Source: Alexandriicola marinus (lineage in GTDB: Bacteria > Pseudomonadota > Alphaproteobacteria > Rhodobacterales > Rhodobacteraceae). Taken from it: 64,000 bases of DNA. A program made the position numbers and the translations under genes. Below, in pieces: positions 34,820 to 43,484 of this stretch. The notes beneath the pieces are model-generated. The model saw nothing but the letters and a program-made list of their open reading frames with translations. It was not told the origin of the DNA and did no database searches. Location: the NCBI RefSeq assembly GCF_004000435.1, contig NZ_RBVZ01000001.1:871536-935535 (forward strand). Direction: 5' to 3'. Numbering within the stretch: the stretch's first letter is position 1; every line of letters begins with the position of its first letter.

Positions 34820-35170
34820 ATCAAGAGCGCCTGTCCCGTCGCTTACCTAATCCCGCGTTTTCGCAGGAATTGTGTCATCGTGTCCCCAGATGCAGCATTT
34901 TTATTGCACAAAGGAATTTCCGGGCCAAGGCCGGTCTTGTCGCAGGCCCCGGCCCCGCCAAAAATCGGCGGGATTTTGCGCAAATTCGGAGCAACCGCTG
35001 TCGCCGATAGCTCGGAAAGGGACGTCTCGGCTCGAAAAGCGGGGCAGATTGGCCACAAAATACGGTTTCAGCGCCCGTATGGCGTTTTTGTGAGTGGACG
35101 AAATGTCGCGCAATCGCGCTTACTTAGAAGACGTTGCTGCCACTTCGTAGAAAGATTCGTATTGTTCCAG
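34820..35170. other. Divergent intergenic region, mepK-like / L,D-transpeptidase
   Basis: A 351-base spacer that is less GC-rich than the flanking genes, between two divergent peptidoglycan genes. It must hold both promoters. No RNA gene, terminator or convincing small ORF was seen; short A/T-rich patches (e.g. GCATTTTTATTGCAC near 34913) may belong to promoters. Confidence 0.5.
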
Positions 35171-36754
35171 ATGTCCCGATTGCTCCCGCTTCGGTTCTGT
35201 GCGGCGCTTTTGTGCGCCGTGCCCGCCGTGTCCGTCGTGTCTGTCTCTGCCGCGCAGGCCCAACTCCAGATCACAGGTTTCCATCAGGCCGTTGCGGAAA
35301 ACGCGGCCCGTGATGACGTGCTTGCCGAATTCTATCGTGAGAGGGGGTTCGACGGCATCTGGACCGGCTCCGATCCCGAGGTGATCAATCGGCGAAACGC
35401 GCTGCTGTTCGCGCTGAGCGAGGCGCATGCCCATGGGCTTCCGGCCGGTCGGTATGATGTCGAAGGTCTGATCGAACGTCTTCATGCCGCCAAATCGACG
35501 CTGGCCCAAGGGGGGATGGAGGTCGAGTTGAGCCGCGCGTTCCTCGACTATGCGCGCGATGTGAATACCGGCATCCTTGCACCGAGGCAGGTCGTCTCGG
35601 CAATCAAGCGTGAAGTGCCCCTGATCGACAAGCGCGAACTTCTCGAGGGGTTCCTTGCTGCGCGGTCGCCGCAGGGCTATCTGCGCGGGCTTGCTCCGCA
35701 ATCGCCCGAATACACCCGGCTGATGCGGCGTCAGCTTGAACTGCGCGCCCAGATCGAAACGGGCGGTTGGGGCCCGACGGTCACTGGCGGCGCGCTGAGG
35801 CCGGGCGACACCGGCGACCGGGTCGTGACCCTGCGCAACAGACTCATGGCGATGGGCTATCTCGGGCGCAGCGTGACACAGACCTACGATGCCGAGATCA
35901 CCGCCGCCGTCGAGCGTCTTCAGGCGGCCCATGGGATCACCGTCGACGGCGTTGCAAGTGGTGCCACGCTTGAGGCGATCAACACGCCGGCGAGCGAACG
36001 GCTACAGTCGGTGCTGGTCGCGATGGAGCGGGAACGCTGGATGAACATCGACCGGGGGGATCGTCACATCTGGGTGAACCTCACCGATTTCCACGCCAGT
36101 ATCGTGGATTTCGACCGCGTCACCTTTACCACCCGCTCTGTGATCGGGGCCACGACCGGCAATCGAGAGACGCCGGAATTCTCCGATATAATGAGCCATA
36201 TGGTCATCAACCCAAGCTGGTATGTCCCCCGCTCGATCATCGTGGGAACCTATAGTGGCCGGGTGCCGGCCGGGTTTCAGGCGATTGGCAGTTCGGGGCC
36301 GGTCAACGTGTCGAACGTGATCGTGAACGGACAGGTCCGGTATGGTTTGCGGCAATTGCCCGGGCCGCGCAATGCGCTTGGATCGGTCAAGTTCATGTTC
36401 CCCAATCAATACAACATCTACCTGCACGACACGCCGGCACAGGATCTGTTTGCCCGCGAGGTTCGGGCCTTCAGCCATGGCTGCATCCGGCTCGATGATC
36501 CGCATGACTTCGCCTACGAGCTCTTGTCGGCTCAGGAAAGCGATCCCGAAGGATTCTTCAACTCGATCCTGAACACGCGGGCCGAGCGCCGGGTCAATCT
36601 CGAAGAGCCGGTTCCCGTTCACCTTGTCTACCGGACGGCGTTCACGTCGGTGACGGGCGAGTTGCAGTTCCGCAATGATATCTACGGTCGGGACGCGCGG
36701 ATCTGGGCGGCCCTTGCCGCGGCAGGGGTGGAGATCGGCGGCGTTCAGGGTTAG
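35171..36754 (+). CDS. L,D-transpeptidase (YcbB/LdtD family)
   Basis: A 527-aa periplasmic enzyme. The signal peptide is residues 1-30 (cleavage AQA/Q). A YcbB-type scaffold domain is followed by a peptidoglycan-binding region (about 205-275, GDTGDRVVTLRNRLMAMGYL) and the YkuD catalytic domain with FSHGCIRLDDP containing the nucleophilic Cys. It forms 3-3 crosslinks and/or attaches proteins to DAP. The ATG at 35171 is chosen by the signal peptide; a much longer in-frame extension covers the spacer. lpxD follows after 34 bases. Confidence 0.92.
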   Translation: MSRLLPLRFCAALLCAVPAVSVVSVSAAQAQLQITGFHQAVAENAARDDVLAEFYRERGFDGIWTGSDPEVINRRNALLFALSEAHAHGLPAGRYDVEGLIERLHAAKSTLAQGGMEVELSRAFLDYARDVNTGILAPRQVVSAIKREVPLIDKRELLEGFLAARSPQGYLRGLAPQSPEYTRLMRRQLELRAQIETGGWGPTVTGGALRPGDTGDRVVTLRNRLMAMGYLGRSVTQTYDAEITAAVERLQAAHGITVDGVASGATLEAINTPASERLQSVLVAMERERWMNIDRGDRHIWVNLTDFHASIVDFDRVTFTTRSVIGATTGNRETPEFSDIMSHMVINPSWYVPRSIIVGTYSGRVPAGFQAIGSSGPVNVSNVIVNGQVRYGLRQLPGPRNALGSVKFMFPNQYNIYLHDTPAQDLFAREVRAFSHGCIRLDDPHDFAYELLSAQESDPEGFFNSILNTRAERRVNLEEPVPVHLVYRTAFTSVTGELQFRNDIYGRDARIWAALAAAGVEIGGVQG

Positions 36755-36788
36755 TCGTTTTCCCGGGACACCCACAACCGGGGACGAC

Positions 36789-37889
36789 ATGAGCCACAGC
36801 ATCGGCGATATCGCGGCGGCCATCGGGGCCGAAGCGGTCGGTAATACCGCCTTGCAGGTCGATGGCGCGGCCGAGCCCGCAGAGGCGCGGTCCACGGATA
36901 TCGCAATCGCGATCACCGCCGGGTTCCTCGCGTCCCTCGATCAGGGGAATGCACGTGCCGCGCTGGTCCCCGCGGGCACCGATTGGCAGGGTCTTGGCCT
37001 TGAGGCCGCAATCATAGCGCCGCGTGGCCGGTTGGCCATGTCCGGCCTAACGCGGCTTCTGGACCCGGGACCTGACCTGCCCGACACATGTCACGACACA
37101 GCCGTGATCGAAGCTGGTGCCCTGATTTCCGACACCGTGGGGGTCGGCGCGTTTTCCTACATCGGAGCAGGCGCCCGTATTGGTCCGGGCACGCGCATCG
37201 GACATCATGTCTCGGTCGCGGCAGGCGTCGAGATCGGGGCGGATTGCCATATCCATGATGGGGTGCGGATCGGGCGCGGTTGCCGGATCGGCGCGGGCTC
37301 CGTGCTGCACCCCAACGTCGTGATCGGGGCCGACGGGTTTTCCTTCGTGACCGAGGCCCCGGCCCGGGTCGAGGCGGCGCGCGATGCATTGGGTCAGCTC
37401 GACTTGCCCGACGAGGCACCTGAACAGGATTGGCGCAAGATCCATTCTCTCGGCGGGGTCGAGATCGGCGCCGATGTCGAGATCGGTGCAGGCAGCACGA
37501 TCGACGCCGGGACGATCCGCGCAACCCGGATCGGGCAGGGGACCAAGATCGACAACCTGGTCCAGGTCGGCCACAATGTGATCGTCGGGCGCAACTGCCT
37601 GCTGTGCGCGCAATCGGGCGTGGCGGGCTCTGCCCGTATCGGGGACAGGACGGTGCTGGGCGGCAAGGCCGGGGTGGCCGACAATGTCACGATCGGTGCC
37701 GATGTCGTTCTGGGCGGCGGGTCGGTCGCGCTGTCGAATGTGCCTGCGGGGCGGATCATGCTGGGCTATCCTGCGATGCGGATCGAAAGCCATATTGAAA
37801 GCTACCGCGCGCTGCGCCGGCTGCCCCGGATACTCGACCGCCTGAGAAATGAGCAGAAACCTGTTCCAAAGCGGGCGGAGAGTGACTAA
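36789..37889 (+). CDS. lpxD: UDP-3-O-acylglucosamine N-acyltransferase
   Basis: A 366-aa left-handed beta-helix acyltransferase for lipid A. It has many hexapeptide repeats (VGAFSYIGAGARIGPGTRIG, VEIGADCHIHDG), the uridine-binding N-terminal domain, and the active-site region QVGHNVIVGRNC. Start ATG at 36789. A separate lpxA lies at 63204 in this window, so lipid A genes are split between two loci. It is followed by an acyl carrier protein gene. Confidence 0.93.
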   Translation: MSHSIGDIAAAIGAEAVGNTALQVDGAAEPAEARSTDIAIAITAGFLASLDQGNARAALVPAGTDWQGLGLEAAIIAPRGRLAMSGLTRLLDPGPDLPDTCHDTAVIEAGALISDTVGVGAFSYIGAGARIGPGTRIGHHVSVAAGVEIGADCHIHDGVRIGRGCRIGAGSVLHPNVVIGADGFSFVTEAPARVEAARDALGQLDLPDEAPEQDWRKIHSLGGVEIGADVEIGAGSTIDAGTIRATRIGQGTKIDNLVQVGHNVIVGRNCLLCAQSGVAGSARIGDRTVLGGKAGVADNVTIGADVVLGGGSVALSNVPAGRIMLGYPAMRIESHIESYRALRRLPRILDRLRNEQKPVPKRAESD

Positions 37890-37934
37890 ATCAGCGCCAG
37901 CGCGTTTTCACTCACCGAGCACGAGACCCCGAAT

Positions 37935-38192
37935 ATGGACGTCAAATCGACGATCATCGGCATCATCGCCGAACAGGCCCTTCTTGATCCCGCGGATGTG
38001 ACGCCGGACAAGACCCTAGACGATCTTGGCATCGACAGCATGGGCCTCGTCGAGAGCATCTTTGCCATCGAGGAAGCGTTCGATATCTCGATCCCGTTCA
38101 ATGCCAACGCCCCGGGAGAGAGCGAATTCGACATCTCTTCGGTGGCCGCAATCATCGAGGCGGTCGAAAATCTGATCCGGGACCAGTCGTGA
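37935..38192 (+). CDS. Acyl carrier protein
   Basis: An 85-aa ACP with the phosphopantetheine attachment site DDLGIDSMGLVESIFAIEE (Ser at about residue 35). It is not the housekeeping AcpP sequence; the following DISIPFNANAPGESEFDISS region is specialised. Placement between lpxD and a ketoacyl synthase, with GTGA overlap to the latter, suggests a dedicated ACP for a hydroxy-fatty acid or very-long-chain acyl group. Confidence 0.9.
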   Translation: MDVKSTIIGIIAEQALLDPADVTPDKTLDDLGIDSMGLVESIFAIEEAFDISIPFNANAPGESEFDISSVAAIIEAVENLIRDQS

Positions 38193-39404
38193 CGCGCGGG
38201 CATCGCGTTGTCATCACCGGGGCGGGCACGATCAATGCGCTTGGCCCCGACGTCGCCACGACGCTGGAGGCGATGCGCGAGGGGCGGTCTGCGATCGGCC
38301 CGCTCGAGATGCGCGATCTGGATCGACTGACGGTTCAGATCGGGGCGCAGGTCAAGGATTACGACGAATCCACGCATTTCAACCGCCAACAGATCGCGCT
38401 GTATGACCGGTTCACGCAATTCACCCTTCTGGCAGCCAAAGAGGCAATGGCCCAGTCCGGCCTGACTTTCGCCGGAGAGCTTGCCGCACGGTCGGGCGTC
38501 GTTCTGGGAACCTCGGGCGGCGGGCTGACCACGCAGGACGAGAATTACCGCGTGGTCTATGAGGGCGGCAAGAACCGGGTCCATCCCTTCATCGTGCCCA
38601 AGCTGATGAACAATGCCGCCGCCAGCCACCTGTCGATGGAATACAACCTCAAGGGCCCGTCCTACACGGTGGCCACGGCCTGCGCGTCGTCCAATCACGC
38701 GATGGGTCAGGCGTTTCAGATGATCCGCTCGGGGCTGTGCACCGCGATGCTGACGGGCGGGTCCGAGGCGATGCTCTGTTTCGGCGGGATCAAGGCGTGG
38801 GAAGGTCTGCGCGTCATGTCGCGCGATGCCTGCCGCCCGTTTTCGGCCAATCGCAACGGCATGGTGCAGGGCGAGGGCGCAGCCGTCTTCGTCTTCGAGG
38901 AATATGACCATGCGCGCGCGCGGTGCCGATATCCTGGCCGAGGTGGTTGGCTTTGCCATGACCTCGGATGCCGCCGATATCGTCATGCCCTCGCAGCAGG
39001 GGGCGGAACGCGCGATCACCGGAGCGCTGACGGATGCCGGCCTTTCGCCATCGGATGTGGGCTATATCAACGCCCACGGCACCGGCACCGCCGCAAACGA
39101 CAAGACCGAATGCGCCGCCGTCGCCCATGCTTTCGGAACCCATGCCGACAGGCTGATGATTTCGTCGACGAAATCCATGCACGGCCATCTGATCGGCGGA
39201 ACCGGCGCGGTCGAATTGCTGGCCTGTATCATGGCGCTGCGCGACGGGATCATTGCGCCGACCGTGGGTTACGAGGAGCCTGATCCCGAATGCGCGCTGG
39301 ACGTCGTGCCCAATGTCGCGCGCGATGCCAAGGTGACGGCGGTTCTGTCGAATGCCTTTGCCTTTGGCGGGCTGAACGCGGTCCTGGCGCTCCGCGCGGC
39401 CTGA
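38189..39404 (+). pseudogene. Beta-ketoacyl-ACP synthase (FabF-like), frameshifted
   Basis: The first frame encodes a FabF-like N-terminal part with catalytic Cys165 (TVATACASSN) through GEGAAVFVFEEYDHARA. The frame then breaks in an alternating GC run (38912-38922). The remaining part continues in the +1 frame with GADILAEVVGFAMTSDA, NAHGTGT and the second catalytic His in KSMHGHLIGGTG, ending at 39404. Adding two bases to the run restores a 405-aa protein with the usual KARGA-like sequence. As given, neither piece has all Cys-His-His residues. This could be a true mutation, a slippage-variable site or a sequencing error. Confidence 0.85.
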
Positions 39405-39410
39405 GACGCG

Positions 39411-39442
39411 AAACGCCGCACAGGGGGGCCTGCACGGCGTTT
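39411..39442. terminator. Bidirectional terminator between ketoacyl synthase and IalB gene
   Basis: AAACGCCG (39411-39418) pairs with CGGCGTTT (39435-39442); an inner CAGG/CCTG dyad lengthens the hairpin. Weak T-rich flanks on both sides. It sits between convergent genes. Confidence 0.6.
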
Positions 39443-39468
39443 GTCTCTTGGGCAACGAAGGCTTTGGT

Positions 39469-40071
39469 CTATTCGCCCGACAGCTCTTCTTCCATGGTCG
39501 TGTAGCCCGCGGTGAAGCCGGACAGCCCCATTGTCAGCTCGATCCGCTGATCGGGCGCCGCGGCGGGCACGATTTCCATCGTGCCGGCGATGCCGGCCTT
39601 GAACTGGGCGACCTGCTCGGCGGTCAGGCCAAAGCGCGCGACACAGCCGGCCACGTTGCAGAAATCGAAATCATAACGCCGGCCCTCGCTGCCATCGACG
39701 CGCAAGGTCAGCTGTTCCGTCAACTGCGTCTCGAGCGGGACAACGACCACGACCCCGGCGGCAGCGTTCCCGCCATTGAGAAGCGGCAGGATGCTGACTT
39801 CGGAGATCGGGGTGCCGTCGGGGCCGAGCAGAAGCTGGTAGAGCTGGCACTGATCGCTGTTGTCTGCGGCGCGGATGCAGCGCAAGGCCCAGTCGCCAAA
39901 GGTTTCACGGATGAAGGGCGCGTTGGGATTGGCCTCACTCTCGGGGCTGCCGAGATCCTCGAAGGGCGAGGTTTCTTCGGCTTGCGCGGCAGGTGCCTCC
40001 TCTTGCGCGGTGGCAAGCGCGGCCCAGCAGGTCAAGCCGGCAGCCATAAGGAGGGTAATCGGTCTAAGCAT
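39469..40071 (-). CDS. Invasion-associated locus B (IalB) family protein
   Basis: A 200-aa secreted protein with Sec signal (MLRPITLLMAAGLTCWAALA, cleavage near ATAQ). The IalB pattern is visible: GDWALRCIRAADNSDQCQLY, and a second cysteine pair in DFCNVAGCVARFGL, likely disulfides. An Ala/Glu/Pro-rich segment separates signal and domain. Function in free-living bacteria is unknown. A longer upstream frame is not supported by any start signal. Confidence 0.88.
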   Translation of the reverse strand: MLRPITLLMAAGLTCWAALATAQEEAPAAQAEETSPFEDLGSPESEANPNAPFIRETFGDWALRCIRAADNSDQCQLYQLLLGPDGTPISEVSILPLLNGGNAAAGVVVVVPLETQLTEQLTLRVDGSEGRRYDFDFCNVAGCVARFGLTAEQVAQFKAGIAGTMEIVPAAAPDQRIELTMGLSGFTAGYTTMEEELSGE

Positions 40072-40216
40072 CGGTCTTCCCCGTTGGACTGTATAATCTG
40101 AAGGTTCCCTAACATGCGACTTTGCCCATGTCAGTCGGATCCTTGCGCCCAAGGGCAGCATTCCGCCGGCGCCGGTCGCCGGGCCGGGATCGGGTGAGCC
40201 TGCCTCCAGACACAGA

Positions 40217-40244
40217 AAAAGGGGCCAATTGAGGACCCCCTTTT
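40217..40244. terminator. Bidirectional terminator-like hairpin
   Basis: AAAAGGGG (40217-40224) pairs with CCCCTTTT (40237-40244) over a 12-nt loop, giving a U-run on both strands. It lies upstream of both flanking genes, so what it terminates is unclear. Confidence 0.55.
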
Positions 40245-40385
40245 CACTTCTCCCTGTCGGACTTGGCCGACTTATCGTGGGCGACGCTACGCAAAGGACA
40301 GGCATCCGTCAACAGGCAAAATGGAGCGCCTCGCCATTTGGCGGGGTTGGGCCGTCAGGGATTGATTTTCCCTTGTTTTGCACAG

Positions 40386-40411
40386 AAAAAAGCCGCGCCC
40401 GAGGGCGCGGC
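40386..40411 (-). terminator. Strong minus-strand terminator without an upstream gene
   Basis: On the minus strand GCCGCGCCC, 2-nt loop, GGGCGCGGC, then six T (from A at 40386-40391). Nothing on the minus strand is annotated to its right until 42126, behind a plus-strand gene. It therefore suggests a short minus-strand RNA starting between about 40412 and 40600. Confidence 0.75.
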
Positions 40412-40432
40412 AAGTCTGACAGGGAGGAAGTC

Positions 40433-40504
40433 ATGCCCCCGACACCAAAGGTCCGTTGCCGGGAACAGAGACATTTGTGCCCGAAGACTGTTAAAATTGA
40501 ATAA
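40433..40504 (+). CDS. Possible 23-aa small ORF
   Basis: ATG at 40433 follows GGGAGG (40422-40427) with a 5-nt gap and encodes a basic, Cys-containing peptide MPPTPKVRCREQRHLC followed by PKTVKIE. No homology recognised. The same strong Shine-Dalgarno sequence, read on the other strand, is a CUUCCUCCC stretch just before the minus-strand terminator, so the site may instead belong to a small RNA. Low confidence. Confidence 0.25.
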   Translation: MPPTPKVRCREQRHLCPKTVKIE

Positions 40505-40559
40505 AGGCCTGCGCCTCCTGATACGGATCGCGTCGGTATGTGCAGGGAGACGTGAGTGA

Positions 40560-42107
40560 ATGACGGATCATATCTTTATCGGAGGCGGCGGTGACGGCTA
40601 TGCCGCGCCACAACAGCTTCTTCTGGAATATGCCAACCGCCACGGCCTGATCGCAGGCGCGACGGGCACCGGCAAGACGGTCACGCTTCAGATCCTTGCC
40701 GAGGGGTTCTCGGCGGCCGGTGTTCCGGTCTTTCTGGCGGATGTGAAGGGCGATCTGTCGGGGCTGGCCGCGACCGGGCGAGAGGATTTCCGCCTGCATG
40801 ACGCCTTCATGAAGCGGGCCGGAACGATCGGGCTCGATCTGACCTATTCGGCCTTTCCGGTGACGTTCTGGGATCTCTTCGCCGAGCAGGGCCATCCCGT
40901 GCGCGCCACCGTGGCCGAGATGGGGCCGCTGATCCTGTCGCGACTGCTGGATCTGAGCGATGTGCAGGAGGGCGTTCTCAACGTCGTCTTCAAGGTGGCC
41001 GACGATCAGGGCCTGCCACTTCTCGATCTGGAGGATTTGCAGAAACTCCTGCTGTGGTGCGGCCAGAACGCGCGGGACCTGTCGCTGGAATACGGCAATG
41101 TCAGCGCGGCCTCGGTGGGGGCGATCCAGAGGCAGCTGCTGATCCTCGACAACCAGGGTGGTGCGGGCATCTTCGGAGAACCGGCGCTCGATCTGGCCGA
41201 CATCATGCGCAATTCCGAGGATGGCCGCGGGATGATCAACATCCTCGCCGCCGACCGTCTGATGAACGCGCCACGTCTCTATGCGACGTTCCTGCTCTGG
41301 CTGCTGTCGGAACTGTTCGAGGAGTTGCCCGAGGTCGGCAATCCGGACAAGCCCAAGCTCGTCTTTTTCTTCGACGAGGCGCATCTGCTGTTCGACGATG
41401 CGCCCAAGGCGCTGATCGACAAGGTCGAACAGGTGGCCCGCCTGATCCGGTCAAAGGGGGTCGGGGTCTATTTCATCACACAGAATCCCGGCGATGTGCC
41501 TGACACGGTTCTGGGCCAGCTGGGTAACAGGTTTCAGCATGCGCTGCGCGCCTTTACTGCGCGCGACCGCAAGGACCTGGATAAGGCCGCCCAGACCTAT
41601 CGCGACAATCCCCGGTTCGATACGGCGGAGGCGATCCGCGATGTCGGCACCGGGGAGGCCGTGACCTCGATGCTCGACGCCAAGGGCGTGCCGGGCATCG
41701 TCGAACGCACGCTGATCCGTCCGCCCGCGTCGCAATTGGGACCGATTGATATTGCACAGCGTGACGCGATCATGGCGGCCTCGCCCATGGGGGCGAAATA
41801 CGACACCCGTCTCGATCGCGACAGCGCGGCGGAAATGCTGGCCCGTCGGGCAAGCGAAGCCGCCGATGCCGCCGCCCGTGCCGACGCGCAGGAGGCCGAG
41901 GCCGAGGACGAGGCCCGCGAATTCGCCCGAGCGCGCCGCTATGACGGCGGCCGGACCAGCCGGTCCCGCCGGTTGAACGACGACAAGGGCGGCACGGCAG
42001 AAGCCCTGTCAGAGGCTCTGACCTCTGCGGTGGTCAAGGAATTGCGCGGCACCACGGGGCGCCGCATCGTCCGGGGCATTCTGGGTGGGCTGTTCAAGGG
42101 CCGCTGA
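40560..42107 (+). CDS. HerA-like ATPase, DUF853 (YjgR family)
   Basis: A 515-aa P-loop protein with Walker [15 protein letters not shown], Walker [18 protein letters not shown] and a C-terminal region rich in Ala/Arg/Asp (about 420-490, likely helical). It resembles HerA/FtsK-type helicase or NTPase proteins whose cellular role is not established. The stop is 18 bases from the convergent CNNM gene stop. Confidence 0.9.
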   Translation: MTDHIFIGGGGDGYAAPQQLLLEYANRHGLIAGATGTGKTVTLQILAEGFSAAGVPVFLADVKGDLSGLAATGREDFRLHDAFMKRAGTIGLDLTYSAFPVTFWDLFAEQGHPVRATVAEMGPLILSRLLDLSDVQEGVLNVVFKVADDQGLPLLDLEDLQKLLLWCGQNARDLSLEYGNVSAASVGAIQRQLLILDNQGGAGIFGEPALDLADIMRNSEDGRGMINILAADRLMNAPRLYATFLLWLLSELFEELPEVGNPDKPKLVFFFDEAHLLFDDAPKALIDKVEQVARLIRSKGVGVYFITQNPGDVPDTVLGQLGNRFQHALRAFTARDRKDLDKAAQTYRDNPRFDTAEAIRDVGTGEAVTSMLDAKGVPGIVERTLIRPPASQLGPIDIAQRDAIMAASPMGAKYDTRLDRDSAAEMLARRASEAADAAARADAQEAEAEDEAREFARARRYDGGRTSRSRRLNDDKGGTAEALSEALTSAVVKELRGTTGRRIVRGILGGLFKGR

Positions 42108-42125
42108 CCCGGACGGGCCCGCGCG

Positions 42126-43430
42126 TCAGAGCTTGCGGATCTTGAGCGTCGCGATCCGGTTTTCCTGCTTTTCCTCTACCTCGAAGCGGAAGCCGTGAAA
42201 GCTGAAGACCTGGCCCTTGGACGGGATCACCTGAGCCTCGTGGATCACGAGGCCCGCGATCGTGTTGGCCTCGTCATCGGGCAGGTTCCAGTCCTTTGCG
42301 CGGTTCAGGTCGCGGATCGTCATGCTCCCATCGACAAGGAACGACCCGTCGGCTGCGCGCGCGATCAGGTTGTCGTCGCGTTCATCGAATTCGTCCGAAA
42401 TCTCGCCCACGATCTCTTCGAGGATATCCTCGAGCGTGATCAGGCCCTGAAGATCGCCGTATTCATCGACAACGAGCGCGAAATGCGTGTGACGGCGCAG
42501 GAACTGGCGCATCTGGTCGTCGAGAGTCGTATATTCGGGGATGAAATAGGGCTTCATCACCACGGTCATGATGTCGAATCCCTGCAATTCGCCGGGATCG
42601 ATGTGTCCGTCGTCGCCCAGCATCCGCTGCATGGCGCGCAGCAGGTCCTTGGCATGAAGGATGCCCACGATATTCTCGGGCTCGTCCTTCCACAGGGGCA
42701 GGCGCGTGTGCGAACTTTCGAGGCAGAGCCGCAGGATCTCGGTCACCGGAAGGCCGACATCGATCATTTCGATGTTGGAGCGGTGAAGCATGATCTCTTC
42801 GACCGTGCGATCGCCCAGATCGAGCGCGCCGAGGATGCGGTCGCGATCCTCTTTCTCGACGACGCCTTCGGAATGACCGATCGACAAGGCGCCCGCGATT
42901 TCCTCGCGCAGGGCAAGGATGTTGGTGTCCGGATCGGTCGGCACGCCCACCAGACGCAACACGCCGCGCACCAGCACCCGCACGGCCGAGACGACCGGGG
43001 CAAAGACGATCACGACAAGGCTGATCGGGCGGGCAACACGGCTGGCCACGGCCTCGGGGTAGGTGATTGCAAAGGTCTTGGGCAGGACTTCGGCGAAGAT
43101 CAGAACAAGAAGGGTCATCACCAGCGTGGCAAAGGCCACGCCGCTGTCGCCGAAGATGCGCGTCAGGAACGCGGTCGCCAGCGAGGTGGCAAGGATGTTG
43201 ACCACGTTGTTGCCCAGAAGGATCGACCCGATCAGGCGTTCGCCGTCCTCGGTGACCTTCAACGCCTGTCCCGCGCCGGTTGAGCCGCGGTCGGCGGCGG
43301 TGCGCAATTTGCCCCGGGAGGCCGCGGTCAGCGCCGTTTCAGAGCCGGAGAAAAAGCCCGACAAGATGAGCAGAACGAGGATAGCGCCCGCCGTGGCCCA
43401 AAAGGCGGCATCGGTAAAAAGGGATTCCAT
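42126..43430 (-). CDS. CNNM/CorC family transporter (DUF21-CBS-CorC_HlyC)
   Basis: A 434-aa membrane protein: DUF21 domain with about four helices (1-~185, including SGFFSGSETALTAASRGKL and LLGNNVVNILATSLATAF), two CBS domains (~205-335, DEYGDLQGLITLEDILEEIV), and a C-terminal CorC_HlyC domain. The family is linked to Mg2+ or Co2+ handling; hemolysin naming is historical. It is 54 bases after xerD on the same strand. Confidence 0.93.
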   Translation of the reverse strand: MESLFTDAAFWATAGAILVLLILSGFFSGSETALTAASRGKLRTAADRGSTGAGQALKVTEDGERLIGSILLGNNVVNILATSLATAFLTRIFGDSGVAFATLVMTLLVLIFAEVLPKTFAITYPEAVASRVARPISLVVIVFAPVVSAVRVLVRGVLRLVGVPTDPDTNILALREEIAGALSIGHSEGVVEKEDRDRILGALDLGDRTVEEIMLHRSNIEMIDVGLPVTEILRLCLESSHTRLPLWKDEPENIVGILHAKDLLRAMQRMLGDDGHIDPGELQGFDIMTVVMKPYFIPEYTTLDDQMRQFLRRHTHFALVVDEYGDLQGLITLEDILEEIVGEISDEFDERDDNLIARAADGSFLVDGSMTIRDLNRAKDWNLPDDEANTIAGLVIHEAQVIPSKGQVFSFHGFRFEVEEKQENRIATLKIRKL

Positions 43431-43484
43431 GTCTAACCGGTCAGATGAGAGTTGTGATGGTTATGGGTGCGAGGCCGCTCCGCT

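Larger units (their letters stand above)
40072..40559. other. 488-base intergenic region with two terminator-like hairpins
   Basis: Between the divergent IalB gene and the HerA-like ATPase gene lie a bidirectional AAAAGGGG/CCCCTTTT hairpin, a strong minus-strand terminator and a possible 23-codon ORF with its own Shine-Dalgarno, each listed separately. No annotated gene explains the terminators. No tRNA or known RNA family was recognised. Confidence 0.6.

Noticed and set aside
38189-39404. Programmed ribosomal frameshift in the ketoacyl synthase
   Set aside because: No slippery heptamer, pseudoknot or stop-codon arrangement; a dinucleotide length change in the GC run explains the break more simply.
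40491-41384. Long minus-strand frame across the HerA-like gene as source of the orphan terminator
   Set aside because: It is antisense to a conserved ATPase and has no domain or start signal; a short RNA is a simpler explanation.
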